Shown: positions 9,474 through 18,820, numbered from the stretch's first letter. The stretch is DNA of 64,000 bases from Brumimicrobium sp. (GCA_023957385.1 JAMLGZ010000001.1:2280923-2344922); one strand, 5' to 3'. Notes: generated from the sequence alone by a model not told the origin. Made by a program: numbers and translations.

Positions 9474-9692
9474 ATGGAGACGATTACATTAAAAATCAAT
9501 ACAAACAGTAAAGCAGGAAAAGCTTTAAAGGCAATGCTTGAAATATTTTCTAAACAACCTGGAGTAGAAATAGTGGAAGAAAAAAGTCCTTATAACCCTG
9601 AATTCATAAAAAAAATACAGCACGCAGAAAAAAGAGGCGATTACAAAGAAATTAATCCAGACGATATATGGGGAAGTTTAGGGTTAAAGTAG
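9474..9692 (+). CDS. Antitoxin of YoeB-type module (DUF2683-like)
   Basis: 72 aa if started at the ATG at 9474, chosen because a promoter -7 element lies just upstream of it. The C-terminal half (YNPEFIKKIQHAEKRGDYK ... DDIWGSLGLK) matches the antitoxin at 55970 (YSPKFVEKIETSRKQ ... LKEFLGL) and resembles small proteins filed as DUF2683 that pair with Txe/YoeB toxins. It is expected to bind and neutralise the toxin and to repress the operon; no DNA-binding motif can be assigned by eye. It overlaps the toxin gene by 25 bp. Confidence 0.75.
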   Translation: METITLKINTNSKAGKALKAMLEIFSKQPGVEIVEEKSPYNPEFIKKIQHAEKRGDYKEINPDDIWGSLGLK

Positions 9693-9949
9693 AAAAATTA
9701 GCTGAAAATGATATTAAAAAACATTTAAAGTCTGGTAATAAATCTTCTATCAAGAAGATCGAAACCTTTCTCCTTGAACTTTCAGAACATCCATATACAG
9801 GAGCTGGACAACCCGAACCACTTAAATATGAATTACAAGGAAAATGGGCGCGTAGGATTAATTCAAAAGATAGATTAATTTATAAAGTAGATGAAAAAGT
9901 AGGTACTGTTTTCGTAATTTCTGCTATGGGTCATTATTTAGATAAATAA
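9668..9949 (+). CDS. Txe/YoeB family toxin (RelE fold)
   Basis: 93 aa. YoeB-type toxins bind the ribosome and cut mRNA in the A site. The family signature is visible: HPYTGAGQPEPLKYELQG with the conserved Glu of PEPLK, W(A)RRINSKDRLIYKV with the catalytic-region Arg, and the C-terminal GHY. E. coli YoeB has HRLVY where this protein has DRLIY. It overlaps its antitoxin by 25 bp, so the pair is translationally coupled. The second YoeB in this window (56199) shares about half its residues, including HPxxGxGxPEPLKY. Confidence 0.88.
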   Translation: MGKFRVKVEKLAENDIKKHLKSGNKSSIKKIETFLLELSEHPYTGAGQPEPLKYELQGKWARRINSKDRLIYKVDEKVGTVFVISAMGHYLDK

Positions 9950-10158
9950 CTCGACGTACTTTAAACTGACCTTCAACAAACGATAATCCCAAAGTAACGC
10001 ATACATTTAAAGCTTAGTTTTACCAATTCCGTCTTCAAACTTTAGTTACCTCAAAAAACAAGCTATATACAATTTACTACTGAGTAAAATACATTTACTT
10101 CAAACAATAAACCTATATTTGAAGCCTTAATGTGTTGAAAACATAAAAAGCTACTACT

Positions 10159-11433
10159 ATGAAACGAAAGAAATATGATTCTTTCCTGATTTGGCTGTAC
10201 AACCAAAATAAAGAGTACTTAATTCCTGAAAATATTAGAAAAAACATTCCTTATTCAACCATATCTACATGGAGAAATTTAGACTACTCCTGCTATGTGG
10301 GTCATCAAATAAGCGCGATACAAAAAGAAGCCATCGAACAGTTTGAAGTTTTTCAAGAATATCAAAAATTGAAGTTTATTGTTTTAAATATAATTCGTGT
10401 ATGGAAAAAAACATCTAACTATTTTTTACCCATTATCAAAGAAAATAAAAAAATGAGATCGCTTATGATTGATTCAATGCAACTCCTATTTACCGCGATA
10501 CCAAAAAAAATAGTACTCGATATTTATAAAATTTCTCCAACTACCTTTTATGCTTGGCTAACAAGCGAAAAGGTAAATTGCGGTATCTCTCCACTAAGTC
10601 TCTGTTTTAAAAGACATCCCTTCCAACTTGCTAAAAAAGAAGTAGAAACGATAAAAAATCTATTTAGAAATCCATCCTTTATTTGCTTGCCTGCTTCTTC
10701 TATTTATTATTATGCATTAAGGAATAATATGCTCTCGATTTCTTTAAGCACATTCTATAAATATGCTAACTTACTTGGATTGAAAAGAAAATTTAAGAAA
10801 ATCGATATCGAAAACTATCATCCACTAAAAACATCAAAACCAAACGAGGTAATTCATATCGACACTACATTTTGGGAATTAACTATCGGAATAAAAGCTG
10901 CAATTATTTTAATTTGTGATAATTTCTCAAAAATGATCATAGGGTGGAATATTGATTTACGAAAAAATGGAGAAAATGCTAAAAAAGCATTAAAAAAAGC
11001 CTGGGAAACAATACGTTATTATCATCCTCATCTTAAAAGGACAACCCTGATTACCGATGGCGGTGCAGAAAACAACAATCTCATTATCCAAAACTTTATT
11101 GAAAAATCTAAAATGCCTGAACTCAATAAACTCTTGGCGTTAAAAGATGTAAGGTTTTCTAACTCCACGATTGAAGCAGTTAATAAAATAATAAAAAGAT
11201 ACCTTAGAGTAAAAAGACCTACAAATTTAATAGAATTAAATCAGTGCTTAAAAGACATTATTTATGATTATAATGCCGTACGACCACACACCTCTTTAAA
11301 TGGATGTACTCCTCTTGAGGTATATACACAACAAAAAATAAATCTCGATTTTTCTAAACAAAAAGCAAACGCGAAGAAAATAAGAATTGCACAAAATAAA
11401 GAGATTAACTGCTGTATTGACTATGAACTCTAA
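10159..11433 (+). CDS. DDE transposase/integrase, IS3/IS481-like catalytic core
   Basis: 424 aa single-frame protein. An N-terminal region (1-200) with helix-turn-helix character precedes an rve-type core: Asp 235 (HIDTTFWEL), Asp 300 (ITDGGAENN) and Glu 339 (NSTIEAVNK) form the DDE triad, and YNAVRPHTSLNGCTPLEVY is the usual C-terminal signature. I see no separate orfA and no programmed frameshift. I could not find terminal inverted repeats or a target duplication in the 209 bp before or the 90 bp after it, so it is either a decayed insertion sequence or a domesticated copy. Low GC and lysine-rich like its island. Confidence 0.8.
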   Translation: MKRKKYDSFLIWLYNQNKEYLIPENIRKNIPYSTISTWRNLDYSCYVGHQISAIQKEAIEQFEVFQEYQKLKFIVLNIIRVWKKTSNYFLPIIKENKKMRSLMIDSMQLLFTAIPKKIVLDIYKISPTTFYAWLTSEKVNCGISPLSLCFKRHPFQLAKKEVETIKNLFRNPSFICLPASSIYYYALRNNMLSISLSTFYKYANLLGLKRKFKKIDIENYHPLKTSKPNEVIHIDTTFWELTIGIKAAIILICDNFSKMIIGWNIDLRKNGENAKKALKKAWETIRYYHPHLKRTTLITDGGAENNNLIIQNFIEKSKMPELNKLLALKDVRFSNSTIEAVNKIIKRYLRVKRPTNLIELNQCLKDIIYDYNAVRPHTSLNGCTPLEVYTQQKINLDFSKQKANAKKIRIAQNKEINCCIDYEL

Positions 11434-11515
11434 CCTACCTCCCTGTAAATCGAAGTCAAATGAATTACTTAAATAACTCCTGAAAACTATAACCGTGGAG
11501 CATCTTGTTTCCATT

Positions 11516-11768
11516 CACTAAAATAGAAAGCCAGCAAAAGAACTCATTCTATCTTGCCATTGTAGTTACATAATGAAACTCTTAAAAGCCTTAGACTTTT
11601 TATTTTGTAAAAGACTATCAAACAACTCATTATATCTTATACTTCGTTGTAACGAAGGTTTTTATTCGCTTTTACTTCCCGTTGGTCAGTGAGCTTCGCT
11701 TTGCTACGGTTGTCTCGGAAGTAGCGGGTGAGCTTTGCTTTGCTTCGGTTGTCTCAGGAATTGCCTGT
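11516..11768 (+). repeat. Dispersed repeat R2, copy E (longest) with internal duplication
   Basis: This occupies most of the gene-free stretch 11434-11825. It aligns with 56750-56950: ACTCATTC, TTGTAGTTACA, CTTCGTTG, GAAGGTTTTTATTCGC, TTTTACTTCCCGTTGG, TCAGTGAGCTTCGCT, ACGGTTGTCTCGGAAGTAGC. The last part is duplicated in tandem (units 11689-11727 and 11728-11765, about 38 bp each, diverged). CTTCGTT and AACGAAG at 11643-11658 form a small inverted repeat. Confidence 0.7.
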
Positions 11769-11776
11769 CAAAACAT

Positions 11777-11802
11777 AAAAAAATCCGTACAACAATGCAC
11801 GG
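11777..11802 (-). terminator. Terminator of the second TA operon
   Basis: On the minus strand CCGTGCA, a TTGT loop, TGTACGG and then ATTTTTTT, 24 bp past the stop of the toxin-like gene. Confidence 0.7.
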
Positions 11803-11825
11803 GTGGGTAAATATTTTTTTGAAGG

Positions 11826-12161
11826 CTATTTGGTTAGTTTTTTCTTTACTCGTTTGGAAGGAACAAAATACATGACTTGTAACTCTTCCTTTTGCAAATC
11901 GATTCTAAAGAAAATTGTATGTTTCTCAATGATGAAGCGTTGTAAGTTTTTGGAGTTCCGGTAGTGTACTTTTTGTGAGAAGTGTTTTTTGTTAATTTGT
12001 ATTTCCTTTAATTCCCCATTTATTCGATCAATAATACTTTTTGCATGTTCAATATCTTTCAGATTTTTTGATTTAAAAACAAAATAACTAATTACAGCTT
12101 TTTCAAAGGACAGGCTTGGCTTTAACCTTAGTGGTTTTGTTGTACTCTTTAATAATTTCAT
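11826..12161 (-). CDS. RelE/ParE-like toxin candidate
   Basis: 111 aa, basic. The layout resembles ParE/RelE toxins: an N-terminal helical pair (SFEKAVISYFVFKSKNL, then AKSIIDRINGELKEI) followed by short beta strands (HYRNSKNLQRFIIEKH, TIFFRID, LQVMYFVPSKR). No clear catalytic signature, so the target (ribosome or gyrase) is not predictable. Its start overlaps the upstream small gene by 59 bp; no other in-frame ATG fits, so the long overlap is probably real. A terminator follows. Confidence 0.55.
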   Translation of the reverse strand: MKLLKSTTKPLRLKPSLSFEKAVISYFVFKSKNLKDIEHAKSIIDRINGELKEIQINKKHFSQKVHYRNSKNLQRFIIEKHTIFFRIDLQKEELQVMYFVPSKRVKKKLTK

Positions 12162-12330
12162 TTTTAAGATGTTTGCAATAATTATCGGTTTCTAATAAAT
12201 AAGGATGTACTTCCTTTTTAGAATAAACCTTGCTCGGTTCTGATTTCACAACTTCAGCACCGATTTTTTTTATAAAAGCATTAATTTGCTTTAATTGTTC
12301 TGGCGTTGCCTGTATTCTTATTGTTCTCAT
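12103..12330 (-). CDS. Putative antitoxin of RelE/ParE-like module
   Basis: 75 aa, beginning MRTIRIQATPEQLKQINAF, a beta strand followed by a helix as in small antitoxins. The charged C-terminal half (KSEPSKVYSKKEVHPYL) could wrap the toxin. It is upstream of and overlaps the toxin-like gene, the usual antitoxin-first order. Function is inferred from size, order and overlap only. Confidence 0.5.
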   Translation of the reverse strand: MRTIRIQATPEQLKQINAFIKKIGAEVVKSEPSKVYSKKEVHPYLLETDNYCKHLKNEIIKEYNKTTKVKAKPVL

Positions 12331-12376
12331 GACGTTCCCTATTATTGATTTTGATAAATATAAACAAATCTTTCTA

Positions 12377-12384
12377 CAAAGATA
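12377..12384 (-). promoter_or_regulatory. -7 element TATCTTTG of the second TA module
   Basis: Minus-strand TATCTTTG, 46 bp before the start at 12330. The extended 17 bp GAAATACGTTATCTTTG is identical to that of the YoeB module at 9440-9456. No TTG at the -33 distance. Confidence 0.5.
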
Positions 12385-12464
12385 ACGTATTTCACTTTAA
12401 AAAGTTGTGTAAAAAGTCAAAACTGGTAACTATTAGTAATAATTGGCAAGAAGAGTAGTCTATT

Positions 12465-13092
12465 TCATTTCCAACATTCATCCAGGGCTTCGTTTAGATA
12501 ACCTGCACCGCTTAGGTTGTTAATCATTTTAGAACCAAACAAAACCAAAACAAAACCAACAGGCTTCACATTCCCTTTGTCAATTTTAATATCAGTGCCG
12601 TTGACGGTTTAAAGGTTTTAGAACTTGGTAATATTTCAGAAATAACCGTTTGTTTATACTTCATTTTACCATCTTTTCACTCTCGTTTTCACTGCTATCA
12701 CTTGTTTTTAAGCTGTTAACAAAACTGTACGCAGTGTTTTCAATCTGTTTGCCATCCAGCGGTGCACCAAATGGAGAGTAGTCAAATACATGGGAAATAC
12801 CAGTTTGATAACTCGTTATCGTTCCGTTATCCTCTAGCGGATATTTGATGTCATTAATCACCGTTTGCACGTTCCCTCTGTGGTCTGAAAGCTCATAGTT
12901 TCTATTTCCTAAAATACCGTAGCTTGGTAATAAACTAGGGTTTTGCATATTTACTGCCTCTTTCGTTGCTCCAAGTCTGGAACTTCCATAGATGTTCCAC
13001 ACCAAAAACTCTTTTTGATAGGGTTTTCCCATCGGAGAAAAAGTATCGAGTATGTGATTTTGAAGTGTGCGTTTCATAATCGAAAGATACAA
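12465..13092 (-). pseudogene. RHS/wall-associated repeat protein fragment
   Basis: Bases 12661-13092 encode up to 143 residues with RHS-core features: WNIYGSSRLGATKEA, YELSDHRGNVQTVINDIK, FDYSPFGAPLDGK. Full RHS proteins are well over 1000 residues and end in a variable toxin tip; here only the end of one core repeat remains, starting at an ATG at 13077 without any secretion signal. After the stop at 12661 a second frame (12465-12605: VNGTDIKIDKG, GFVLVLFGSK, LNEALDECWK) reads well without an ATG and has an in-frame stop just before it, so it looks like the frameshifted tail of the same gene. Nonfunctional remnant or orphan cassette. Confidence 0.7.
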
Positions 13093-13322
13093 ATTTTAAT
13101 TTATTTCCTTACTTTTTTCTTGTCAAAAAAGTAGGCAAAAAGACAAGACAAAAAAATGCTGCCTCCCCGCTCTGGCAAATACCCGTAGAGACGTACGGCC
13201 GTACGTCTCTACGGGCATTTACCGTACGTCCCACGGGCATTTGCCATTCACGCGCGCTGCTTCCCGCTTTTTTGTCTGGCTGACGCGCTTTGGGTTGGCT
13301 TTTCAAGAGGAGATTGGGGAAT
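13063..13322 (+). repeat. Dispersed repeat R1, copy B (two direct units, perfect 34-bp palindrome)
   Basis: Same order as copy A: ACTTTTTTCTTGTCAAAAAA, CTCCCCGCTCT, one inverted unit, two direct units (23 and 22 bp), GCGCGCTGCTTCCCGC, TTTTTTGTCTGGC. The join of the inverted and first direct unit is a perfect 34-bp palindrome (CCCGTAGAGACGTACGG and its complement, 13183-13216). The left 40 bp (TTTTGAAGTGTGCGTTTCAT...) overlap the 5' end of the RHS fragment and recur in copy D. No gene is credible in 13093-13334. Confidence 0.85.
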
Positions 13323-13334
13323 GTTGATAAAATC

Positions 13335-13841
13335 TTATTCGCTTGGGACTCGGAGGTAGAGAACCCATTTACAGGGTTTTATATATTTCTCAATTTCAGC
13401 TTCTTCAGTTTCTATATCGGATGTTGTCCGTTTGCAAATATTCGTATATAGAAATTTTCCTACCTGCTCTCCTTTGCTATAATATTTATTTTCCCAATTT
13501 GCATACACGATATATTCCTTTCCCTTCTCAAACCTAAAGCCACAATCCCCGTTACCTATCCCTGTTATAATAACAACTTCCTGTTCATGATGTTTTTTCT
13601 TCCCTTTGTAAATACTTTGTACTTTGAATTTGTATTTCGTGTTGTAAACGTAACGGTCTCCAAATAGTGTATCAATTACAAAAGTAGAATCCTCTATAAC
13701 CGTCCCCCGAAAAACAAAATCAGATGACTTTAGTTCTTGTTTAGTAGTTGCTTTACCAATACAGCTACAAGCATAGGAACTATTCCAAATAAAAAGGGAA
13801 CAGTACACTAAGAAAAGTATATTTATTATATTATTCTTCAT
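13335..13841 (-). CDS. Secreted TIMP/NTR-like protein
   Basis: 168 aa. A signal peptide (1-24) ends just before Cys25-Ser-Cys27 (YACSCIG), so the mature protein would begin with or near a C-x-C motif, as in the NTR/TIMP fold. Other family-like features are FVFRGTVIE and GDRYVYNTKYKFKVQSIYKG (split here as VYNTK...SIYKG), NGDCGF with a partner cysteine, EYIVYA and a later ICKRT cysteine. TIMPs inhibit metalloproteases, but bacterial relatives are uncharacterised, so only the fold is proposed. Single gene downstream of mutS. Confidence 0.7.
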   Translation of the reverse strand: MKNNIINILFLVYCSLFIWNSSYACSCIGKATTKQELKSSDFVFRGTVIEDSTFVIDTLFGDRYVYNTKYKFKVQSIYKGKKKHHEQEVVIITGIGNGDCGFRFEKGKEYIVYANWENKYYSKGEQVGKFLYTNICKRTTSDIETEEAEIEKYIKPCKWVLYLRVPSE

Positions 13842-13882
13842 CTTTTTACTTCTTTGATTTTAATCTTTTGATATCGTATCCA

Positions 13883-16501
13883 CTACCCCTTCCCTACTTT
13901 TCGTTGTATCTCATTTAGTTTAAATAAAGCTTCAACTGGGGTTAGCGTGTTTATATCAATATTTTTGACTTCTTCACGGATTTCTTCTAGGATAGGATCA
14001 TCTAACTGGAAAAAGCTTAACTGCATATCGGGACTGTTAGCGGCTTCTTTTACTTTCTCTTTGTCTGTAGTTCGATTAGATGATTCCAGTTCTTTTAACA
14101 TCTTTTCTGCGCGAGAAACAACCATACTAGGCATACCTGCAAGTTTGGCAACATGAATTCCAAAACTATGCTCACTTCCTCCGGGCACTAGCTTGCGCAG
14201 GAATAAAATCTTATTGTCAATTTCCTTAACAGAGACTGTATAGTTTTTAATGCGTGAGAATTTATTGGTCATTTCATTCAACTCATGATAATGTGTTGCA
14301 AACAAGGTTTTGCATTTAGCTTGGGGAGATTCATGTAGATATTCTGCGATAGCCCACGCTATAGAAATACCGTCATAAGTACTGGTTCCTCGACCTATTT
14401 CATCTAATAAAACCAGGCTTCTGGCAGATAAATTATTCAGAATACTTGCTGTTTCATTCATCTCGACCATAAAAGTAGATTCACCTGATGAAATATTATC
14501 TGAAGCGCCAACACGTGTGAAAATCTTATCAACTACACCTAATTTAGCATGAGTAGCAGGAACAAAACAACCTATTTGTGCCATTAATGAAATAAGAGCT
14601 GTCTGTCGCAGAATTGCACTTTTACCTGACATGTTAGGTCCGGTAATCATAATGATTTGCTGAGATTCATTATCAAGAAAAATATCATTTGGAATATACT
14701 CTTCACCAATACCCATACATTTTTCAATCACTGGATGACGCCCTCCTTTGATGTCTATCTCAAAATGCTCATCAAGCATTGGCTTATTGTAATTATTTTC
14801 TTTGGAAACTACAGCAAATGAAGCTAAACAATCTAATTGTCCGATAAGAAAAGCATTTAATTGAATGGTTTGGATATAGTCGGCAATAGATAGAATTAAT
14901 TCTGTAAATAATCTTCGTTCTATTATTTCAATTTTCTCTTCTGCCCCTAAGATTTTACTCTCATATTCTTTGAGTTCTTGGGTAATATAACGTTCGGCAT
15001 TAACCAGCGTTTGCTTACGAATCCAATCATCAGGGACTTTATCTTTATGTGTGTTTCTAACTTCAATATAATAGCCAAAGACATTGTTAAAAGAAACTTT
15101 TAGACTAGGAATACCAGTACGATCAGCTTCTCTTTGTTGCAACTCCTCCAAGAATTGTTTTCCAGAAGAAGACAAGGCTCTCAATTCATCTAATTCCGAA
15201 TTAAATCCATCTGCTATTACCTTTCCCTTTCCAACTTGTATAGCCGCGTCCTCATCTAACTGTTCTTTGATCGTTTTAATTAAATCTACACATGGATTTA
15301 TCCTATCCACAATTCCTTGTAATGACTTTGCTTTTGATTTTTTGAGTAAATCCTGGATAGCTTGTAATTCTTCCAATGTAATCTTTAATTGATTCACTTC
15401 TTTAGGATTTACTTTCCCTACCGCTATTTTGGAAGCCAATCGCTCTAAGTCGTATACTCCTCCTAAACGCTGGCGCAACTCATAGGTTAAATCATCTTGT
15501 TCAATTAAATTTTCAACTCCTTCCAAACGCTGTTCAATGGCTTTTAAATCTTTCAAAGGAAGTACTAACCAACGTTTCATCAAACGCCCTCCCATTGGTG
15601 TTAGAGTTTTATCTAGGACAGACAATAAAGTTGTACCATTTTCATGGGGAGAATGAATCAATTCTAGATTTCTAGCAGTAAAACGGTCGAGCCAGACGAA
15701 TTTATCTTCTTCTATCCTGCTAATTTTTAGAATATGCCCTAACTTATCATGATGGGTTTCAGACACATAATGTAGGATAGATCCTGCTGCTATAAGCCCT
15801 TCTGTTAGCTCCTCAATTCCAAATCCTTTTAGGTTTTTAGTTTGGAAATGCTTATTTAAAATTTCTGTTCCAAAATCTTCTGTATATACCCAATCTTCTA
15901 AACGAAAAGAATAGTATTGTGTCCCAAAAAGTTCCTGAAACTTACTTTCTTGTGTTCTACAATATAGCACTTCACTAGGTTCAAAACCTTGCATGAGTTT
16001 ATCTATATAATTGTAATTTCCTTGAGCTAGTAAAAATTCACCTGTAGAAATATCTAAGAATGAAACTCCAATCAGTTTCTTACCGATAAACACAGAAGCT
16101 AAAAAGTTATTTTTCTTTTGTTCTAATACTTGATCGTTTAATGCTACTCCTGGAGTAACTAACTCTGTTACACCTCTTTTGACAATGGTTTTAGTCATTT
16201 TAGGATCTTCCAATTGATCGCAAATAGCCACACGTTGACCTGCTCTCACCAATTTTGGAAGATATACATCCAATGAATGATGTGGAAAGCCAGCTAACTC
16301 CATATCACCGGCTGCACCATTTTTTCTTTTAGTTAAAACTATCCCTAATATCTTGGATGTCTTCACTGCATCTTCTCCAAAAGTTTCATAAAAATCTCCC
16401 ACTCGAAACAATAGCAAAGCAGAAGGATGTTTTGCCTTGATATTATTGTATTGCTTCATAAGTGGAGTTTCTCCAATCTTTTTCTCGTTATCCGTCGCCA
16501 A
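13883..16501 (-). CDS. mutS: DNA mismatch repair protein MutS
   Basis: 872 aa from a TTG start at 16501, giving [19 protein letters not shown]; family members usually start a few residues before ETPLMKQY, so the first ATG (16459, MKQYNN) is too far in. A TTG at 16528 is the other option. MutS binds mismatches and recruits MutL. Seen: Phe37-x-Glu39 of GDFYETF (mismatch wedge), connector and lever domains, clamp, Walker A GPNMSGKS near 620, Walker [17 protein letters not shown], and ATHYHEL. The C-terminal MutS dimer region is present ([13 protein letters not shown]). Divergent from the methyltransferase at 16592. Confidence 0.96.
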   Translation of the reverse strand: MATDNEKKIGETPLMKQYNNIKAKHPSALLLFRVGDFYETFGEDAVKTSKILGIVLTKRKNGAAGDMELAGFPHHSLDVYLPKLVRAGQRVAICDQLEDPKMTKTIVKRGVTELVTPGVALNDQVLEQKKNNFLASVFIGKKLIGVSFLDISTGEFLLAQGNYNYIDKLMQGFEPSEVLYCRTQESKFQELFGTQYYSFRLEDWVYTEDFGTEILNKHFQTKNLKGFGIEELTEGLIAAGSILHYVSETHHDKLGHILKISRIEEDKFVWLDRFTARNLELIHSPHENGTTLLSVLDKTLTPMGGRLMKRWLVLPLKDLKAIEQRLEGVENLIEQDDLTYELRQRLGGVYDLERLASKIAVGKVNPKEVNQLKITLEELQAIQDLLKKSKAKSLQGIVDRINPCVDLIKTIKEQLDEDAAIQVGKGKVIADGFNSELDELRALSSSGKQFLEELQQREADRTGIPSLKVSFNNVFGYYIEVRNTHKDKVPDDWIRKQTLVNAERYITQELKEYESKILGAEEKIEIIERRLFTELILSIADYIQTIQLNAFLIGQLDCLASFAVVSKENNYNKPMLDEHFEIDIKGGRHPVIEKCMGIGEEYIPNDIFLDNESQQIIMITGPNMSGKSAILRQTALISLMAQIGCFVPATHAKLGVVDKIFTRVGASDNISSGESTFMVEMNETASILNNLSARSLVLLDEIGRGTSTYDGISIAWAIAEYLHESPQAKCKTLFATHYHELNEMTNKFSRIKNYTVSVKEIDNKILFLRKLVPGGSEHSFGIHVAKLAGMPSMVVSRAEKMLKELESSNRTTDKEKVKEAANSPDMQLSFFQLDDPILEEIREEVKNIDINTLTPVEALFKLNEIQRKVGKG

Positions 16502-16591
16502 AATGAAATAGTTTGTGTTATTTTGCAAACGATAAACTTAAGGTTTACCTCCGAATTTACAAGGTGAATTTTCAATCAATTATCAAAATTT

Positions 16592-17125
16592 ATGAACAGA
16601 AAACTAAAATTATGGGAATTACAACGACCTAGCGTTGAAGAGTTCAAACAGGCAGATAAATTTCCATTAGTAGTCGTTTTGGACAATATACGTAGTCTAG
16701 CAAATGTGGGAACCTTTTTCCGTACAGCTGATGCTTTTAATGTCTCTAAAATAATTTTAGGAGGGATTACCGCCCAACCGCCTCATAGAGAGATACAAAA
16801 AACTGCTTTAGGAGCTACAGAGTCTATAGATTGGGAATATTATGAAAATTTAAAGGAGGCTATCCAGAAATATAAAACAGAAGGTTATATCGTTTATGCA
16901 GTTGAACAAACCGAGCATACTACTTTCTTGCAGAATTTAAAAATGGATACTACTGGTAAGCATTTACTCATTTTTGGAAATGAAGTAGATGGAGTACAAC
17001 AAGAATTGGTAGATATTGCTGATGTTGTTCTAGAAATCCCTCAATTTGGAACGAAGCATAGTTTGAATGTATCCGTATGTGCTGGAGTCACATTATGGGA
17101 ATTCGTTCGTGTTCTTGCAAAATAG
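16592..17125 (+). CDS. SpoU/TrmH family RNA 2'-O-methyltransferase
   Basis: 177 aa SPOUT methyltransferase. The three SpoU motifs are present: NIRSLANVGTFFRTADAF (motif 1, with the catalytic Arg), LLIFGNEVDGV (motif 2) and IPQFGTKHSLNVSVCAGV (motif 3), which form the trefoil knot that binds AdoMet. It is short, like TrmL/TrmH members, without an N-terminal rRNA-binding domain, so tRNA is the likelier substrate; the target base is not predictable. It shares a 90-bp divergent intergenic region with mutS. Confidence 0.9.
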   Translation: MNRKLKLWELQRPSVEEFKQADKFPLVVVLDNIRSLANVGTFFRTADAFNVSKIILGGITAQPPHREIQKTALGATESIDWEYYENLKEAIQKYKTEGYIVYAVEQTEHTTFLQNLKMDTTGKHLLIFGNEVDGVQQELVDIADVVLEIPQFGTKHSLNVSVCAGVTLWEFVRVLAK

Positions 17126-17130
17126 CACAC

Positions 17131-17162
17131 AAAAAAAGGACGCATAGAAACGTCCTTTATCT
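17131..17162. terminator. Bidirectional terminator
   Basis: Stem AAAGGACG/CGTCCTTT with loop CATAGAAA, preceded by seven As and followed by TTTAT. It ends the methyltransferase gene on the plus strand and, with the seven-T run, the convergent glutamate-synthase-like gene on the minus strand. Confidence 0.85.
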
Positions 17163-17179
17163 ATATTAGTTTACATCAT

Positions 17180-18796
17180 TTATTCAGGTAATTTACACCC
17201 ATTTGGATGAATACCCCATGCATGTATATTGGCATTTTCGAAATCTTCTTTATATCGGTCTGGAATATTTCCATCCAACATACAACCTACCTTATACGTA
17301 GGGAATAATTCTTCATAAGTTATCATTTCATTCAATGAAATTCTACGATAAATATGTGATCGTGTTAATTCTCTAGCATCATCCAGACCTGCAGCACCAA
17401 TCAGTTCTACAAAGCTTTTTACTGTTTCTCTATGGTAATTAGCAACACGCACTTTTTTATCTTCTACAACAAGTCCTTTAGTTAATTTAGGATCCTGTGT
17501 AGTGATACCAGTAGGGCATTTATTTGTGTTACATAATAAAGCCTGAATACAACCTAAAGAGATTTTGAAAGAACGAGCAGCATAACATGCGTCAGCACCT
17601 AAAGCAATTGCTCGTGCTATATGAAATCCATGAGATATATGGCCAGAAGCAAAAAGTTTAATGTGCTTTCTAATTCCAAGACCTCTCAAGATATTATTGA
17701 CAAAATCTAACCCATCAATCATTGGTGCTCCTACATAATTTGTAAATTCGGGAGGCGCTGCACCTGTTCCCCCTTCTCCTCCATCAACAGAAATATAATC
17801 AGGATAAGTATCTAATTCTATCATTGCTTTACAAATCGAAATAAATTCACTCTTCAAGCCGATACACAACTTGAATCCCACAGGCTTTCCTCCTGATAAA
17901 TCTCTTAATTTTTTTATGAATTGAACCATTTCATAAGGAGTATTAAAGGCTGTATGATATGGTGGTGAATCAATTTTTGTGTGAGGCTCTACGTGACGAA
18001 TTCGTGCGATTTCCTCTGTATTTTTTGCAGCTGGAAGAATTCCTCCATGCCCAGGTTTGGCACCTTGAGAAATTTTCAATTCAATCATTTTTACATTAGG
18101 ATGCTGTGATTTTTCTGCAAATAATTCAGGGTTAAAATTCCCATCTTTATCGCGACACCCAAAGTATCCTGTTCCAACTTGCCAAATTAAATCTCCTCCG
18201 TGTTTTAAATGGTAATCACTTAAACCACCTTCTCCTGTATTGTGTGCAAAATTATCCAATTTAGCTCCAATATTTAATGCTTCAACTGCATTCGCACTTA
18301 ATGCACCAAAACTCATAGCTGAAATATTCAAAATACTACAAGAATAAGGCTGTTTACAATCTTTATTTCCCACCATAACGCGTGGATCTTGGTCCATATC
18401 ATCATGTCTTTTAGGAGAAATGGAATGACTTATCCATTCATATCCTTCTGCATACACATCGTATTGAGTTCCAAAAGGTATAGTATCTCGCACTTTCTTC
18501 GCACGTTGATAAATTGTAGATCTATCAATACGGTTGAAAGGTCTTCCATCAATATCAGATTCAACAAAATACTGATACATCTTAGGTCTTAACTCCTCTA
18601 ATACATACCTAAGTCTTCCAAATAGTGGGTAGTTTCTTCGGATTGTATGATGTGTTTGAACCATATCAATATACCCCATAACCGTGAAAACAAGCACTGC
18701 CGCAAAAAGCACATACCAACTAGACCCTAAATAATAACCTAATCCGAAGGTTCCAAGCATTACCAAGGTCGAAATAATTACAAAAATCTTGCGCAT
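17180..18796 (-). CDS. FMN-binding glutamate synthase family protein
   Basis: 538 aa from the ATG at 18796 (a TTG four codons earlier is less likely). Two N-terminal transmembrane helices (about 2-19 and 25-42) precede a GltB-like FMN/TIM-barrel domain: GEGGLSDYHLKHGGDL, ISQGAKPGHGGILP, ISVDGGEGGTGAAPPEF, and a Cys set in LCNTNKCPTG that matches the 3Fe-4S site of glutamate synthase. It lacks the amidotransferase and small-subunit domains, so ammonia-dependent or unrelated FMN chemistry at the membrane is likely; the true reaction of this stand-alone family is not known. A -7 element is at 18821. Confidence 0.9.
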   Translation of the reverse strand: MRKIFVIISTLVMLGTFGLGYYLGSSWYVLFAAVLVFTVMGYIDMVQTHHTIRRNYPLFGRLRYVLEELRPKMYQYFVESDIDGRPFNRIDRSTIYQRAKKVRDTIPFGTQYDVYAEGYEWISHSISPKRHDDMDQDPRVMVGNKDCKQPYSCSILNISAMSFGALSANAVEALNIGAKLDNFAHNTGEGGLSDYHLKHGGDLIWQVGTGYFGCRDKDGNFNPELFAEKSQHPNVKMIELKISQGAKPGHGGILPAAKNTEEIARIRHVEPHTKIDSPPYHTAFNTPYEMVQFIKKLRDLSGGKPVGFKLCIGLKSEFISICKAMIELDTYPDYISVDGGEGGTGAAPPEFTNYVGAPMIDGLDFVNNILRGLGIRKHIKLFASGHISHGFHIARAIALGADACYAARSFKISLGCIQALLCNTNKCPTGITTQDPKLTKGLVVEDKKVRVANYHRETVKSFVELIGAAGLDDARELTRSHIYRRISLNEMITYEELFPTYKVGCMLDGNIPDRYKEDFENANIHAWGIHPNGCKLPE

Positions 18797-18820
18797 ATCT
18801 ACTTCCAATAATTATAAATA

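Noticed and set aside
11516..11768. R2 as an integron attC site
   Set aside because: No integron integrase and no conserved GTTRRRY core in the copies.
13109..13306. 65-aa frame with RRDVRPYVSTG, also at 55500-55742 and 56966-57304
   Set aside because: It is the translation of the R1 repeat; the frame varies with unit number and has no gene context.
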